Positions 51,197 to 62,970 are shown, counted from the first letter of the stretch. The stretch is DNA of 64,000 nt from Bryoerythrophyllum caledonicum (GCA_963971425.1 OZ020515.1:15950291-16014290), one strand, 5' to 3'. Notes: generated by a model from the sequence alone, not told the origin. Made by a program: numbers and translations.

Positions 51197-52074
51197 CCTT
51201 TACCACCTAGGAATGTTTCTTGAAAAACCAAGAGTTCTGGCTTATTTTTTCTTTGAACCGGATTTGATGGAAATACAATGACTAATATTAATATGTAACC
51301 TTACAAAATTGAACTTAACCCATGACCTAAACTTTGGGGAAATTTTGCACAACATCCAACGGTTGATAGAATAGATTATTGTGTTTCAAGTTACCGTATA
51401 TTGGTAGTGAAAATTGTGTGGGCACGGTCTTAGTGGTGGAACGAACAAACACTTTACTCACGCCAGTCCCCGCCGGGAACCGACATTCTTCTTCTTCTGG
51501 AAATTGTGAAATTTGGAGGGTGTACTACTTTAACCATCAATAGAATCTTGCAAGCATTTTTTTACTTTGAATTAGAGAAATTCACATGTGCACTAGGTTG
51601 ATAGCTTTGCATTGACATATCATATGTGAAGAAAATACTTATACACCATTGTTGGTGATTTTTTTGCTTTTTTCTACTTGATTGTATACAAAAATGTTCC
51701 AACCAAAACGGAAGTTTTGTATGTGAGGAGAGAGATCAACAATCACAAAACAATGAAGAATATTGTAAAGACGAAGTTCAATCAAAATTTAAGACCAAAA
51801 TCAATGTGCATGTGTATGAAATACAACATAGTATGTGGCATGGTATTCACTGTATTCACTGTATCTTAGTGTATTTGATGTATGATATGTTGTATTCCTT
51901 GCTTTTCCAAGAGTTCAATAAATCCAAATCATGGTTTGATTGTTGGAGAGTGTTCATGTAATGAGTGGGAAAATCTAAACTTGGTATCTTGAAGCCTAGT
52001 TTATCATGGATTTCATGCAAATTGAGTTTTAGCACCTCCGGAGTCCCATTTCAAGCTTTCTAGGCGCTAAAGGG
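51197..52074 (-). mobile_element. TTAA-type element, family 1, inverted copy with nested LINE tail
   Basis: Bounded by CTAA (51193-51196, decayed TTAA) and TTAA (52075-52078). The right end here reads TCTAGGCGCTAAAGGG, matching the left end of the plus-strand copies. It is 878 bp long; the extra about 90 bp relative to 49536-50324 is the insertion at 51419-51500 with its 8-bp duplication. Confidence 0.75.
51419..51500 (+). mobile_element. Tiny 5'-truncated LINE insertion (about 82 bp 3' tail)
   Basis: TGGGCACGGTCTTAGTGGTGG ... CGACATTCTTCTTCTTCT matches the last about 80 bases of the 2A-bearing LINE family, in plus orientation. AAATTGTG flanks it on both sides (51411-51418 and 51501-51508). 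It is either an extreme 5' truncation or a SINE using the same tail; I see no tRNA-like A/B boxes. Confidence 0.8.
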
Positions 52075-52078
52075 TTAA

Positions 52079-53535
52079 AGGGTTATGGAGAATAACTCTA
52101 TAAATGTAGTTAAGATGACCATAATAACACATTCACAAATAATGATCTCATTCCACTTTTAATCATAGGATCTTGTTATGTACTACTAGGAGGACACATC
52201 ATGATATTTTAATATAATTATTGACGGCACGGATTGGAAGATTATAGGATTGAAGACGTGTAAGATGGTATTTTTGCACTCTATAAAATGAAAGTTTTCA
52301 TTCTTGCACTCTAAGTCTTTTTGATAAAATAAAAAAATTTACACTACTTTAAGTTGGTACTCTTTACCATCACAGTCTACGAAATTAAGGTTCTCACTTC
52401 AAAGAGTAAATTAGGTATATAAAAGGTGTTTAACATATCCAAAACAACTCTGCACTAGGAAGGGGTTCCATATCATATTTTTGGTAAACCACTTAAACTA
52501 ACCACTCTCACACAAAATTGCTTTGGATAAACTAATTATTTCATCAAATGTTGGATTCTTAAAAAAATATACTCCCTCAAAGCTTTTAGAAGTGCTCTTA
52601 GACATAGAAAAACTCAAAGAGATTTGTTGCAAATTGACACCATACAAATCTACTTAAGTTCTAAAAAAGGACCATTCTTAGACATTTGATATCTACAGAT
52701 GAAAAAAGTTGTGAGTAAATGAAACCTTATTTTGATGGTGGCATGGACAAGATGTTGCACTAGTATCTCGGTGAAGTGAAGCACAATTAATCCCTGAAGT
52801 TCCTTGACTATTTGACAGAAGACACACTTAAAAGTGCCCATTCAAGTGTAAAGAGAGTAAAAAGAAGAAATAAAATCAGTTTTTAATTGTAAGATCTTGA
52901 TCTAGGCTAGTAAGATAACATTCTTACAAAATTTCATAAACTTTAACTACATATATAAGAAGATTATAGTGTTTGAAGTGAAAAGGTTCTATTTATCTAT
53001 GTGTTGAGAAGATCAACAAACTTGACTTCACTTGGTATTGAATTGTTGCATTACTCAAGGTCTAAACTTCATACCATTATGTTTTAAATGATGTCAATTG
53101 CTTGTGCACCAATCCTTAAAGGTAGAAGACATGTGTAGCATGTTCAAATAAATTAAGCAAAAATAAGGTGTTCAAGAATTGCCAACGCACATTATAACTC
53201 TATGTGAATTGGATTTGCAATGGAATGAGAATCCAAGTGGTCAAAATGAAGATTCATACTACATCTTGTAGCACTAAAAAACACATATCAAAGTATCAAA
53301 ATCTCTAGCTTTTAAGTAGAAAGGAAGAAGACTTTTGCTACCCTATCTAAGAATGTGTGGAAATGTTTGATATGTATCGAAAGAGAAATTTTGCACCAAA
53401 GATAAGATTTTTTTGGACAACTTTTATAGGAAAGATTATCTTTGATTTGAACATGAACCCTCAATGTAAATACAGATAAGTATATTTTGGTAAATAATCG
53501 GAAGGGGCACAATATCACCCCTGCTTTAACTGCAA
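52079..53535. other. AT-rich intergenic DNA
   Basis: I see no supported gene or repeat boundary. Confidence 0.5.
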
Positions 53536-53580
53536 TTTTAGCTCAAAAATGAACCTTGTAATAAAAACTAATTTTATGTA

Positions 53581-54158
53581 CAATAGGGTGACATTCAAAT
53601 TGGCCGTTTAGTAGTTCCAGGGATAGTGTCCTACACTGCTGCCAACTTTGACACCCTCCCCAAAGCTGAGAAATTGTTATTTTACCATGAAAATTTGGAG
53701 ACAGCATCATCTTTATGTTGAAAACATGCATACCAAATTTCAATTCCAGGAGACTTATACAAAAAAACTTATGCAAGATCTACCAACATGAGATAGCTGT
53801 GAGAAAAGTGTCACAGCTGCCAACTTTGACACCCTCCCAAGAATTGAGGAAATTTTTTTGCCCATGAAATTTTTGGAGCAAAAAATTTTTTATGTTGTTT
53901 GCATGTGTGGAAAATTTCAAGTCCAAAAGACCCATACAAAAAATAATATTCCAAATCTACCAACATGTGTAGTTTTGAGAAACAAAGGGGAAAACCATTT
54001 TACTACTTCCAACTTTGACGCCCTCCTTAGGATTGGGTTTTTGTTGATACATAATGAAATTTTTGGCACAAGATCATCTCTACGCTGGTAACATGTGAGA
54101 TAAATTTCAAAGCCAAAAGATGTACACAAAAAAGTTATTCCATATCTACCAACATGTA
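53581..54158 (+). repeat. Left inverted repeat of Tc1-like element
   Basis: About 578 bp, complementary to 55817-56396 with few differences. The CCAACTTTGAC motif recurs at 53642, 53820 and 54009, and each unit ends with ATCTACCAACATG. Confidence 0.85.
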
Positions 54159-55156
54159 TGTCCTCCATTAGCGTCAATCACTGCTAGTAACCTAGAGGGC
54201 ATAGAATGACATAGTTGAAGGAGCTTTGTACCATTGACTAACTTCCACTCTCTTTCAAGAACTACCTTCAACACATCTAAGCTTCTAGGGCATTGTTTGT
54301 CATGTTGCACAACATCTTTTAACATCCTCCAAACGTTCTCGATTGGATTGAGATCGGGAGAGTTTGCAGGCCAGTTGAGCTTTTCGAGAAGGTGACTTTG
54401 TCTCCATTGTTCACATATTTTGCTCCTATGGACGGGTGCCCCATCTTCCATAAGCACTCATTGTGGAATTTGACCCATAAAATGAACCAATTTGGCATCG
54501 TAAACCACTTCTATAAAATCCTTAGCAGAACGTTGACCTTTAGGCATAAAGACAAGTTCTGACTTTTGTCCTCCGGCAAATGCGCCCCAAATCATTAAAG
54601 AAGTCCTTCCACTTTTAAAAGTAGGAGCTAGACAACTTGATGAATAACGCTCGTATGCACTTCTCCAAACATGAATTTACCGAGAATTTTTTCCAATTTC
54701 AAAAGTAGATTCATCTGTCCAAACAACACGCTCCCACTCTTTTGCACTCCATCCACGGTACTTCTGAGCAAAAGCTAATCGTTGAGACATGTGACGAGGT
54801 GTCAAAAAAGGTTTTTTGACTGCAATTCGACTAAAAATGCCATTTTTATGTAAGACCCTTTGAGTAGTACGTCTACACACTTGAGTAGGACATGCATTGG
54901 TAATCTTTGAGAGTGAAAAGCAACGATGAATTTTTGAATAATGCACAATACTACGAACATCTCTATCACTAAGTTTTTTAGCGTGACTTCCACCGCAAGG
55001 TTTGCGCTTCTAGGTTCCATCTTCTCTAAATGTTTTTACTAACCTTGTAACTGTTCTAATAGGAACTCCAATAGTAGCTGCAATTTGAACTCCTGTAAAT
55101 CCTCCCTCACTCAAACCTATGATGCGAGCACGAATTTCATCTGAAATTGCCATCAT
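54146..55156 (-). pseudogene. Tc1-like transposase, full length, three in-frame stops
   Basis: A frame of 336 codons from ATG at 55156 to the stop at 54146, without frameshifts. The N-terminal helix-turn-helix is visible (DEIRARIIGLSEGGFTGVQIAATIGVP, TVTRLVKTF), then TPRHMSQRLAFAQKY, the first catalytic Asp in ERVVWTDESTF, the second in MEDGAPVH and the Glu in SPDLNPIENVW. 34 residues separate the second Asp and the Glu, hence DD34E. Three stops break the frame: TAG after FREDGT (about 55012), TAA after GKNSR (about 54678) and TGA after GQIPQ (about 54459). All three could be single-base changes. Confidence 0.9.
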
Positions 55157-55198
55157 AAACTTATAGAGTGCGTGATGCTAGCTACAGCAGTAGAGTAG

Positions 55199-55400
55199 GG
55201 GTTAGAGCAGAGCACGGGGGAGAGAAGGGGGCCAAGGGGCTAGAGCAGAGCACGGGGGAGAGAAGGGGGCCAAGGGGCTAGAGCAGAGCAAAGGGGTTGT
55301 AGGATTGACACGTGACAATTGGCAGAGGAAGGAGAACAGGGCTCGAGCAGAGCAAGGGGGAGAGAAGGGAGCCAAGGCGCTGGAGCAGAGAGGAGAGAGA
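55199..55400. repeat. 38-bp GC-rich tandem repeat inside Tc1-like element
   Basis: AGAGCAGAGCACGGGGGAGA ... CCAAGGGGCT occurs twice exactly (about 55205-55280), with a third partial and a fourth diverged copy (about 55337-55395). The Pro/Leu/Ser-rich minus-strand frames here are shadows. Confidence 0.8.
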
Positions 55401-55816
55401 AGGGTCGCCAAAACACAAGCCCATATGCATACATGAAAAATCGTTTTGCTCTTAATCACTCATCATGTATGCCCAATGTGAATCAACACTCATGCATCCC
55501 ACAATACAACACTCTTTGTTTTGAGGATTGTCTCAACATTCAGTCTATCACAAATCACAGACACCATTCCCTTTACATAGTGTTCAATAGATATTTAGAA
55601 GAAAAAAATTGGCATGTGTCTAATGCACACGTTATGGCCAAGTGGATTCTTCTGCATGGAACACCTCTTCACTTCTTCATTTAGATGTTATTGATCTTTT
55701 TGAGAAGCATTTATGTTTGGTGGCTTACTCACATGATTGAGTTCAATGAAAAAGCATGAGGTGTCAAAGATATTTTGACGTTTTCAATATGACCTTCAAA
55801 TTGTTTATCATAGTTA

Positions 55817-56396
55817 CACATGTTGATAGATATAGTATCACTTTTTTTATGTATGTCTTTTGGCTTTGAAATTTATCCCACATGTTACCAGCGTAGAGAT
55901 GATCTTGTGCCAAAAATTTCATTATGTATCAACAAAATCCCAATCCTAAGGAGGGCGTCAAAGTTGGAAGTAGTAAAATGGTTTTCCCCTTTGTTTCTCA
56001 AAACTACACATGTTGGTAGATTTGGAATATTATTTTTTGTATGGGTCTTTTGGACTTGAAATTTTCCACACATGCAAACAACATAAAAATGTTTTTGCTC
56101 CAAAAATTTCATGGGCAAAAAAAATTTCCTCAATTCTTGGGAGGGTGTCAAAGTTGGCAGCTGTGACACTTTTCTCACAGCTATCCCATGTTGGTAGATC
56201 TCGCATAAGTTTTTTTGTATAAGTCTCTTGGACTTGAAATTTGGTATGCATGTTTTCAACATAAAGATGATGCTGTCTCCAAATTTTCATGGTGAAATAA
56301 CAATTTCTCAACTTTGGGGAGGGTGTCAAAGTTGGCAGCAGTGTAGGGCACTATCCCTGGAACTACTAAACGGCCAATTTGAATGTCACCCTATCG
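55817..56396 (-). repeat. Right inverted repeat of Tc1-like element
   Basis: Reverse complement of the left arm, ending next to TA at 56397-56398. It holds the same three about 180-bp units. Confidence 0.85.
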
Positions 56397-56456
56397 TACA
56401 AAGTTTTTAGATGACCCTATTCATTGTTGATACTAGGACATGTACAATGTTGATAT

Positions 56457-59164
56457 ATGAACATACATGCACGGAAAAGGTGCATGAAAAGTTTTCTAAT
56501 GTTGGTTATGCAATCTCAAAACAAAAGTCTCATCAAACCTTTTGGTAAGGAAGAGTTCAAGGAGGCAATTAAAATGCTTCTAGGTTTCAAGGCATCCGGT
56601 GAGGATGGGATTCCCTCTAAGGTGTATAAGACTTGTTGTGATAAACAAGGGCCCTTGTTGAGAGAACAAATGGAGGAAGCATTGGAGAATTTGCAACTAC
56701 ACCCTCAACTGAACACATGGTTGCAATCTTTGGTGCCAAAGGGAGGCTCTAAGTTGCAAATATTCAATTATTGTCCCATATCAGCGCTTCCCTCGACTTA
56801 TAAAGTCATGGCCAAAGTTATGGCCAACATGTTACAAACCAAACTTCTAGAATAGATTAAAACATCTCAAAGTGGTTGGTGAAAGATTGCTATATTCTTG
56901 ATAACATCTTTTTGGCGTACAAAGCAATGGCGTATGCTAAGGAAATTAAACAAGAAATTGTCTTGCTCATGATAGACTTCAAAAAGGCTTATGACGAAAT
57001 AAACTTGAAGTTTCTTTATTTTAAAGCCAAAATATTAAAAATAGTTATTTTCAAAAATATTAATGTATAAAGGGTTGTAGACATATTAAGATTTAGATAA
57101 TTGGTGGTAATATTTACTCTAAGTAGCTAATTTGTTAAAAAGTACCTATTCATATCTAAAAAATAAATAATAGTGAGAAAAGGGTTTGCTTCGCATCCTT
57201 TGGTAGGAATACACCTTTTCATGAAGAGGTGTGGGAATTAAACTAGAAGAAGCCTATTGGTTAGGAAATGGGAAAAACCTCTTGGTAAGAGGTGCACCTT
57301 TTAGAAAATAAGTAGCATAAATAACTACTTTTGTGGGCATTCATTGCTATTACTGTTACCAGAAGGAAGATTGGAGTAAGCCTTAGCTTTAGGAGAGAAA
57401 TCTAGTTGATAACTCTTAATGTTATAAGAGTATTATATATTAATATATATTTATTTTTTATTGTATTTGCATGTGTTAAAAGTCTTGTGTGACTTGAGTC
57501 ATATGTGTAATTGCAATAATATTAGATCTTCATAGAATAATTTAGAAATTGTGTGTTGTATATGTAATTGCATGCATAAGGATTTAGTTATGAATAAAAG
57601 TCCTCTGCATGAATGCATTACATATTTGTTCTTCATATATTAAGTTAGGAAAAGACCCTGACTAGGTTGAAGCGACCTTGTGTGTGTTTACAAATTAATC
57701 ATTAGTATGTGTGATTTTGATGTAACTTTGTCAGTTAATGTGTAATTTAAGAATTAAGTCATAAGAGTGTTATCTTATGCATGTGTAATGGAGTAACTTA
57801 AGTCTACAATGAGTTAGAACTTAAGTATAAATAAAAAAACCTTAGGTCTTTGAGACATAATTTAAGGTATTTAAATGTAAGAGTGTGGGACATTGCTTAC
57901 ATTAAAGTGTTAAATATTAATTAGAAAATATACTTAAGTCAAAACCTTAAATATAACTAATTTTGACTTGGTTTAACTTGTGTGTTGTTTAAGACTAATA
58001 ATTGTGATGAAGACATGAGTACATGAATTGTTGGACGTACGTGATAAATGGAGCTTATTGTACGAGATAAACTTGTTATTTCTAAGAAGATTAATTAAGG
58101 ATCAAGAAGTGAGTACAATAGATAGAATCCATTAGCGGAATATGGCTAGGTCCAGAAGTCTAACCAAGCACATGCACAACTATTAAAGAGCAAGGTTCTT
58201 TTTAGGCACTTAGATCCTTGGCAAATAAGTTTTAAGAGTGTGATGCTAAAAGTGATGTGTACAAAGACTTAAATTCCTAAAATAAGTACAAAACCTTAAG
58301 TAACTTAATAAGAAGACATCTTTTAATGCATAATTAGAGCATAACTACTTAACATTAGACGCTAGACCATCCCGGGAGAATGAACTTAGAATATGAGTGA
58401 ACCTTGGGTGTTTTGAAAGTGTGGATTTTATGGTTTACATATATCAACCATGCAGAAGATGGGTTTCTCTAAACGGTGGATTAAATAGACACAAGTCTTT
58501 TTTCAAGGTGCTGAATCTTTGGTGCTTATCAACGGCCAACCTGGAGCTAAATTTGAGATGAAAAGAGGAGTACGGAAGAAATGCCCGATGGCCCCATATT
58601 TGTGCTTGTTGTACATGATGTCTCGGTCATATGATAGCAGATCCAAAGTACTCCATTGAAGGCTTGATTCTCCCTGACAACTCAGTGTTACAAGAGATGT
58701 TCTTTGCTGATGATTTTGTCCTCTACTTCAAAGGCATAAGAACAACCCTCTCTAGAAAGCAATTGTGGACCTTGACCTTTTTTGTGAAGGGAGTGTTTCA
58801 AACAAGAATATGAACAAGACTAATGCAACCTGGATTTCTAAGACTCTCTGCTTTTAGAATTTTGGAGAGGAGAAAGGACTTTTGTGGCTTACTACTGAAG
58901 TTACAGTCCTTAACCTTGGCTTTCGTCATCCATAATGTGTCTCAAGCGGAGAAGATCAATAAAATTCTCCACCAATTTAGAATGAAGCTTGCTCAATGGT
59001 CCCATAAATCATTGTTGATGATCGCAAGAGTCCTGGTTACAAATCAAGTTGTTTTGGCGTTAATATGGTCCCCTCAATCTCCGACAAACGTCCATGGGTG
59101 GTCTTTTGTCATTGCATTTCTGGCAGTTATGGTGCCAGAAGTGTGTTTTTTATTTAAAGGATGA
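56457..59164 (+). pseudogene. L1-type LINE reverse transcriptase relic, interrupted
   Basis: RT pieces in order: IKPFGKEEFKEAIKMLLGFKASGEDGIPSKVYK, then WLQSLVPKGGSKLQIFNYCPISALPSTYKVMAKVMANML, then (frame shifted) CYILDNIFLAYKAMAYAKE and the motif-A block EIVLLMIDFKKAYDEINLKFL at 57014. The unknown repeat interrupts here. The frame resumes at about 58450 with MQKMGFSKRWIK, ESLVLINGQPGAKFEMKRGVRKKCPMAPYL and the motif-C block MFFADDFVLYF (about 58700-58735; FADD intact). The post-RT region NVSQAEKINKILHQFRMKLAQWSHKSLL follows. Several stops and shifts make it inactive. There is no RNase H or 2A; this is the common plant L1 type. Confidence 0.85.
57017..58435. repeat. Interspersed repeat of unknown class, copy 2 (1.42 kb)
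   Basis: Second copy of the repeat at 27754-29505, inserted between motif A and the next helix of the L1 RT relic. Because the RT homology resumes directly on the other side, the insertion limits are known to within about 20 bp. TTTAT on both sides (about 57018 and 58431) might be a 5-bp duplication. Confidence 0.75.
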
Positions 59165-60106
59165 AGACTTCCATATGGATGTTGCCTTTTTTTAGGTGTG
59201 ACAAATGACCATTTAAGATTGAGATGGGTGCTTGGAAAGAGCTGACCAAATACAACAAGGAGTACAGATCCACATAACAACAAGAAAATGAAGAAGCCTT
59301 CCAAAATTCATGAGGTGTTGGTGGAATCTTCTGTTGCCAAGAGTCCAACCTTTGTTGGAACATAATTCCACTCAAGGACTTTCTTCACTATGATCTTGCT
59401 AACAGAAACAAATCCTTTTGGTCAGGTCTTTCTCAACCAAGCTTGCCAATGGAGGATTCTGATACTCATGTCCTTTCTCATGTGAGTGAACCTTTCTCAC
59501 AGCCTGAGTCAATAATTTCCATTCCCTTTGTTTCTAAATAGTTAGATTTTGAAGAACGTATGGTTGTTGTCCAATTTCATGCTGAGGATATCTATGCTAC
59601 CATTATTCTTGACTTGGAGTCTAAAGATGACTCGATCTCAGTGGAGGAGGCGATCATTCCTCCTGAATCATTGCAATTGGCTTTTGATCTTAACGATCAG
59701 GCCCATTTTTGGGTTGGTAATTCTCATGGGTGGAGATCTTCTTTGGTTGATCAAGACCTCGGCCAAGCTCTGGTTTGTTTGTCCTGCTCCTCTCATGGCA
59801 ATCTTTCCTCTTAAGACATTTATCATCTCTTGATCATTCTAAGGAGTGTTCTTCTACTTGTGAGCCTGATTGTCATTTTTTCTTCTTGAAACTCTTTGCA
59901 TGCTCTTCTATTGGAATTCTGCTTGGGGTTTACTTGTTTTACTTCCTTGCTCTTTGCTTGGCTGTTGTTTTTTCTTCCCCACTAGTTGTCATTGCTTTGG
60001 CCTTTGTATGTGGCTCTTATTATGACTGGGCTCTTTGATAATTTGCTCGTGGCCCTCGGGCTTCTTTGTTTCTTTGGTTTCTTTTAATTTATCCCAAGTC
60101 GGGTCT
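59165..60106 (+). other. 3' region of L1-type LINE relic
   Basis: Short open frames (for example 59560-59814 and 59775-60038) show no certain domain. The stretch ends in T-rich sequence common at plant L1 ends. I interpret it as the decayed ORF2 C-terminus and 3' UTR. Confidence 0.5.
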
Positions 60107-60126
60107 TTTTAGCTCAAAAATGAACC

Positions 60127-61969
60127 ATTTCAAGTTATTTTCCCAAATGTGCTACTAACCTTTGCCAACCGGCAAATACATTCATCATTTCCAAATGAAG
60201 GATGCGTAGACAAAGTAATGGGAGACCAAGAATTTTGAGCTAAACAATCCTTGTGGTAATGGACAATAGTTTGGCAATCATTTTAATCCGAGTAAGAGAT
60301 TCTTTATCAATTAGCAGCAAATGCAATTGAAGATGTTAACAGGCTTGTCAACCGTGACAACATATCTTATGTTAGAAAATCTGTGATTCTATGTAGCTTA
60401 GCTTTGAGCATAGATGGCACTTGGATTACTATTTAGTTTTTTCCCGCACTTTGAAGATATTGTAGCACAATATTTTTCCATATAGAGAAGGATAGAAATG
60501 CCATAGTTACCTAGAGCACACAAAGGTTTATGTTTTCTATGTTAATATATCTATAATATTATAAAGTAGTTATCTTATCTTTCTTCCATATCAAAGCTTT
60601 AAAATTTTCAATATTTTAATTTCAAATGAATGTTTTTAATAATGTGTACATATCCTTGTTCAGTTTCAATACTCTAATCCAATATTTAAGCAAAGTTGGA
60701 CTTTAAAATTCCCATAACACACTCAAATTTTGTCCATATTGGATAAATGAGGTGTTTTTTTTGGTGTTAATAGTTTTCATAGATGTCAAAAAGCACCTCA
60801 TATGTCCAATGCGGACAAAATTTGAGTGAGTTATAATCTGCAAAAGGTTGCTGATATTTTCGTAGCTCTCTGTAGACAACCACAATATTTCTGGACTGTT
60901 TTCCCCACATTTTGTTGATTATCACGTCTTAACATCATACATCAACAAGTAAAAGAGAAATATTTCAAATTTTTCTAGAATTGACAAATAGTGTTTGCAT
61001 TGCCATTTAGTGTACCATATTGTTCCTATACTAAATGCATAGTTTGCAATTAATATCCAAGTCTGCATTTAGTGTCCTCTACACTAGACATGGATTTTAG
61101 TGTAATTTGGTGAAGGACTCCAATGACAATTCAATTAAGCTTACTTTCTAGCACTCAACCTTTCATTTCTTGGCTCTCTTCTCCCAAGAGATCTTTTGGA
61201 TGTAGAGATAAACTTTCATGGAGCACTTATTACATAAGAATAGCATATTCATTTCGGTAGCCTTAAATATTTACCTATACTTGAGTTTTTTCAAAAGTGA
61301 AATGAGATCACCCTACATGTCACTCTCTGCTTTATGGTCTTATGTTAGTAAATGGAACGACATGGACAAGGTGACTTGGCATGGGAAAGGTGTAGGGGAA
61401 CTATTGATCAACTCTTTGAGAACTTAGAGTATTATGGGGAAAGCTTTAACTTGCATTGGGTAGGGCCCAAGAGCATTGATTGCCATGCACTAGTGCAAAA
61501 AAAGGAGCATGAAATTCCTCTTACTCACTTTTTGACTGCATGTAATTTCATCCAACCTTTTTCATTTTTTTCCTCTTCAAGGAGCACTCATTTCAATACA
61601 AAGATTTGGATTTCTTTTAATTCAATTTTATTTATTTATTTGGTTTGTTCATTGAATGTATCAATAAATCAAAAATAAATACAAATGTGGAGGTGACCTT
61701 AACCCTTTGACATCTAATTGGACCATGGGGCCCTGAGAGAATCTACAAGTGTGATATATTACGCACCACATCTTCTACATAACATGTACATTTCATTGCA
61801 AGCACACTTCACGGAAATCATCATAGTTTGCTAATGCTTGGATCGATTGAAGATCAGGGAGATGTGTTGAAAAGCTCCCAAGGAGCTCCAAGTGTGTATT
61901 GATGATTGCGACAATAACAACCAATTGTGGGAAAAGTTACAACACCCAAAGAACCAAAATGGAAGATCC
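60127..61969. other. AT-rich intergenic DNA with one strong inverted repeat
   Basis: No supported gene. The only clear structure is the hairpin at 60714-60834. Confidence 0.5.
60714..60834. repeat. 41-bp inverted repeat with 39-bp loop
   Basis: 60714-60754 (ATAACACACTCAAATTTTGT...) pairs with 60794-60834 with about five mismatches. It could be a MITE relic or a small-RNA hairpin. Confidence 0.7.
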
Positions 61970-62192
61970 CTTTATTTACCCCCGGTTGAGCGGTGCACCA
62001 CACCTCAGCCCCAAGAGGGTCCATTTTTCTGGCAGTCTCACTTTTGGAGCTCTTGAAGCTTATTTTGGAAAAAAATTGGTCAAAATTTAGGCCTTTGATT
62101 TTGACCTAAAAACAAAGGCCGGTTTTGCCCCTACCCTCCCCCACCCTCCCGAGCCTAAGGCTTGGTGCACCCCTCGACCGGGGTAAATAAAG
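61970..62192. mobile_element. 223-bp MITE with about 30-bp inverted ends
   Basis: Left end CTTTATTTACCCCCGGTTGA...GGTGCACCA; right end reverse-complemented CTTTATTTACCCCGGTCGAG...GTGCACCA. They differ by one indel and two substitutions. A partial repeat of the right end (ACCGGGGTAAATGAAG) follows at 62193. No clear target duplication. Confidence 0.7.
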
Positions 62193-62624
62193 ACCGGGGT
62201 AAATGAAGAGATTCGGATAAAATCAAAATGCCTGGTGGACTTTTTGGTAAAGTTTTAGTCAAATGTAAGTCAAACCTTGAGCTGGTAAGTGGTAATAATC
62301 AAGCACCTGAGCAACTTCAAGATTGACTGACCGCTTGGGGCTCACCTGAATTCAACACTTTGTTACAAAACAAAGTTCATAAATGATAAACCTTTGTCTA
62401 CCAGATTCAGTACATACTGACTGACATACAATTCAGACAGTACGTTAGGCACTTGGCTAGCCACATCCTTCAAAGTTCACACCCTAAAGTTTAAACCAAA
62501 GTTGCTACAGTACTCATGCCCATAATTGACCCTGTGACGAAGACTATTCCATCCTATTCACGGATGGACATCAATGTAGAGATGAATGGTTAGAACACTT
62601 TCATTAACACTTTCGTGCCGACAA
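62193..62624. other. Intergenic DNA
   Basis: No gene or clear repeat seen. Confidence 0.45.
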
Positions 62625-62970
62625 GACCCAAAATGGGACTTTGGAGATGTTGAAACTCAATTTGCATGAGATTCATGACAGATTAGGTTGTGAAAATGAA
62701 AGTTCAAATTTGCGCACACATTACATGAACACTCTGCAAAAAAATCAGATCATGATTTGGAGGTATAGAGCTCATGGAAAAGCTAGGAGTACAACACAAA
62801 ATACATCAAATACACTAAAATACAATGAATACCATGCCACATGATGTGTTGTATTTCATACACGTGCAAAATCATTTCGGTCTTTGATTTTTATAGAAAT
62901 TTTTCTTTAAGAGAATCTTCTTTGTTTTGTGATTGTTGATCTCTCTCATCACTTACAAAACTTTTTTTTT
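62625..62970 (+). repeat. TTAA-type element, family 1, left half
   Basis: AGACCCAAAATGGGACTTTGGAG, CTCAATTTGCATGAGATTCATGA, TTTGCGCACACATTACATGAACACTC and GTGATTGTTGATCTCTCTC align with the left half of 49536-50324. Confidence 0.7.

Larger units (their letters stand above)
53581..56396. mobile_element. Tc1-like (DD34E) DNA transposon with long inverted repeats
   Basis: Flanked by TA (53579-53580 and 56397-56398). The ends are CAATAGGGTGACATTC and, reverse-complemented, CGATAGGGTGACATTC. The inverted repeats are about 578 bp long (53581-54158 and 55817-56396). Each arm contains three direct units of about 180 bp starting with the CCAACTTTGACACCCTCC motif. The transposase gene on the minus strand is broken by stops. 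Confidence 0.9.
53536..60126 (+). mobile_element. Decayed L1-type LINE with candidate 20-bp target duplication
   Basis: TTTTAGCTCAAAAATGAACC occurs exactly at 53536-53555 and 60107-60126. Between them lie about 25 bp, a Tc1-like transposon (53581-56396), an L1-type reverse transcriptase relic (56457-59164) interrupted by the unknown repeat (57017-58435), and a 3' region ending TTTGTTTCTTTGGTTTC...GGGTC. No poly(A) tail remains. Removing both inserts leaves a 5'-truncated element of about 2.3 kb. Confidence 0.65.

Noticed and set aside
51419..51500. Considered as a tRNA-derived SINE
   Set aside because: No A/B-box or clover-leaf potential seen in 82 bp; all of it matches the LINE 3' end.
49741..51869. 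63-codon ORF (MVVYKNVPTKTEVLYVRREIN...) that occurs in two places
   Set aside because: It is conserved only because both copies (49741-49932 and 51678-51869) belong to the same non-coding TTAA element; other copies break it.
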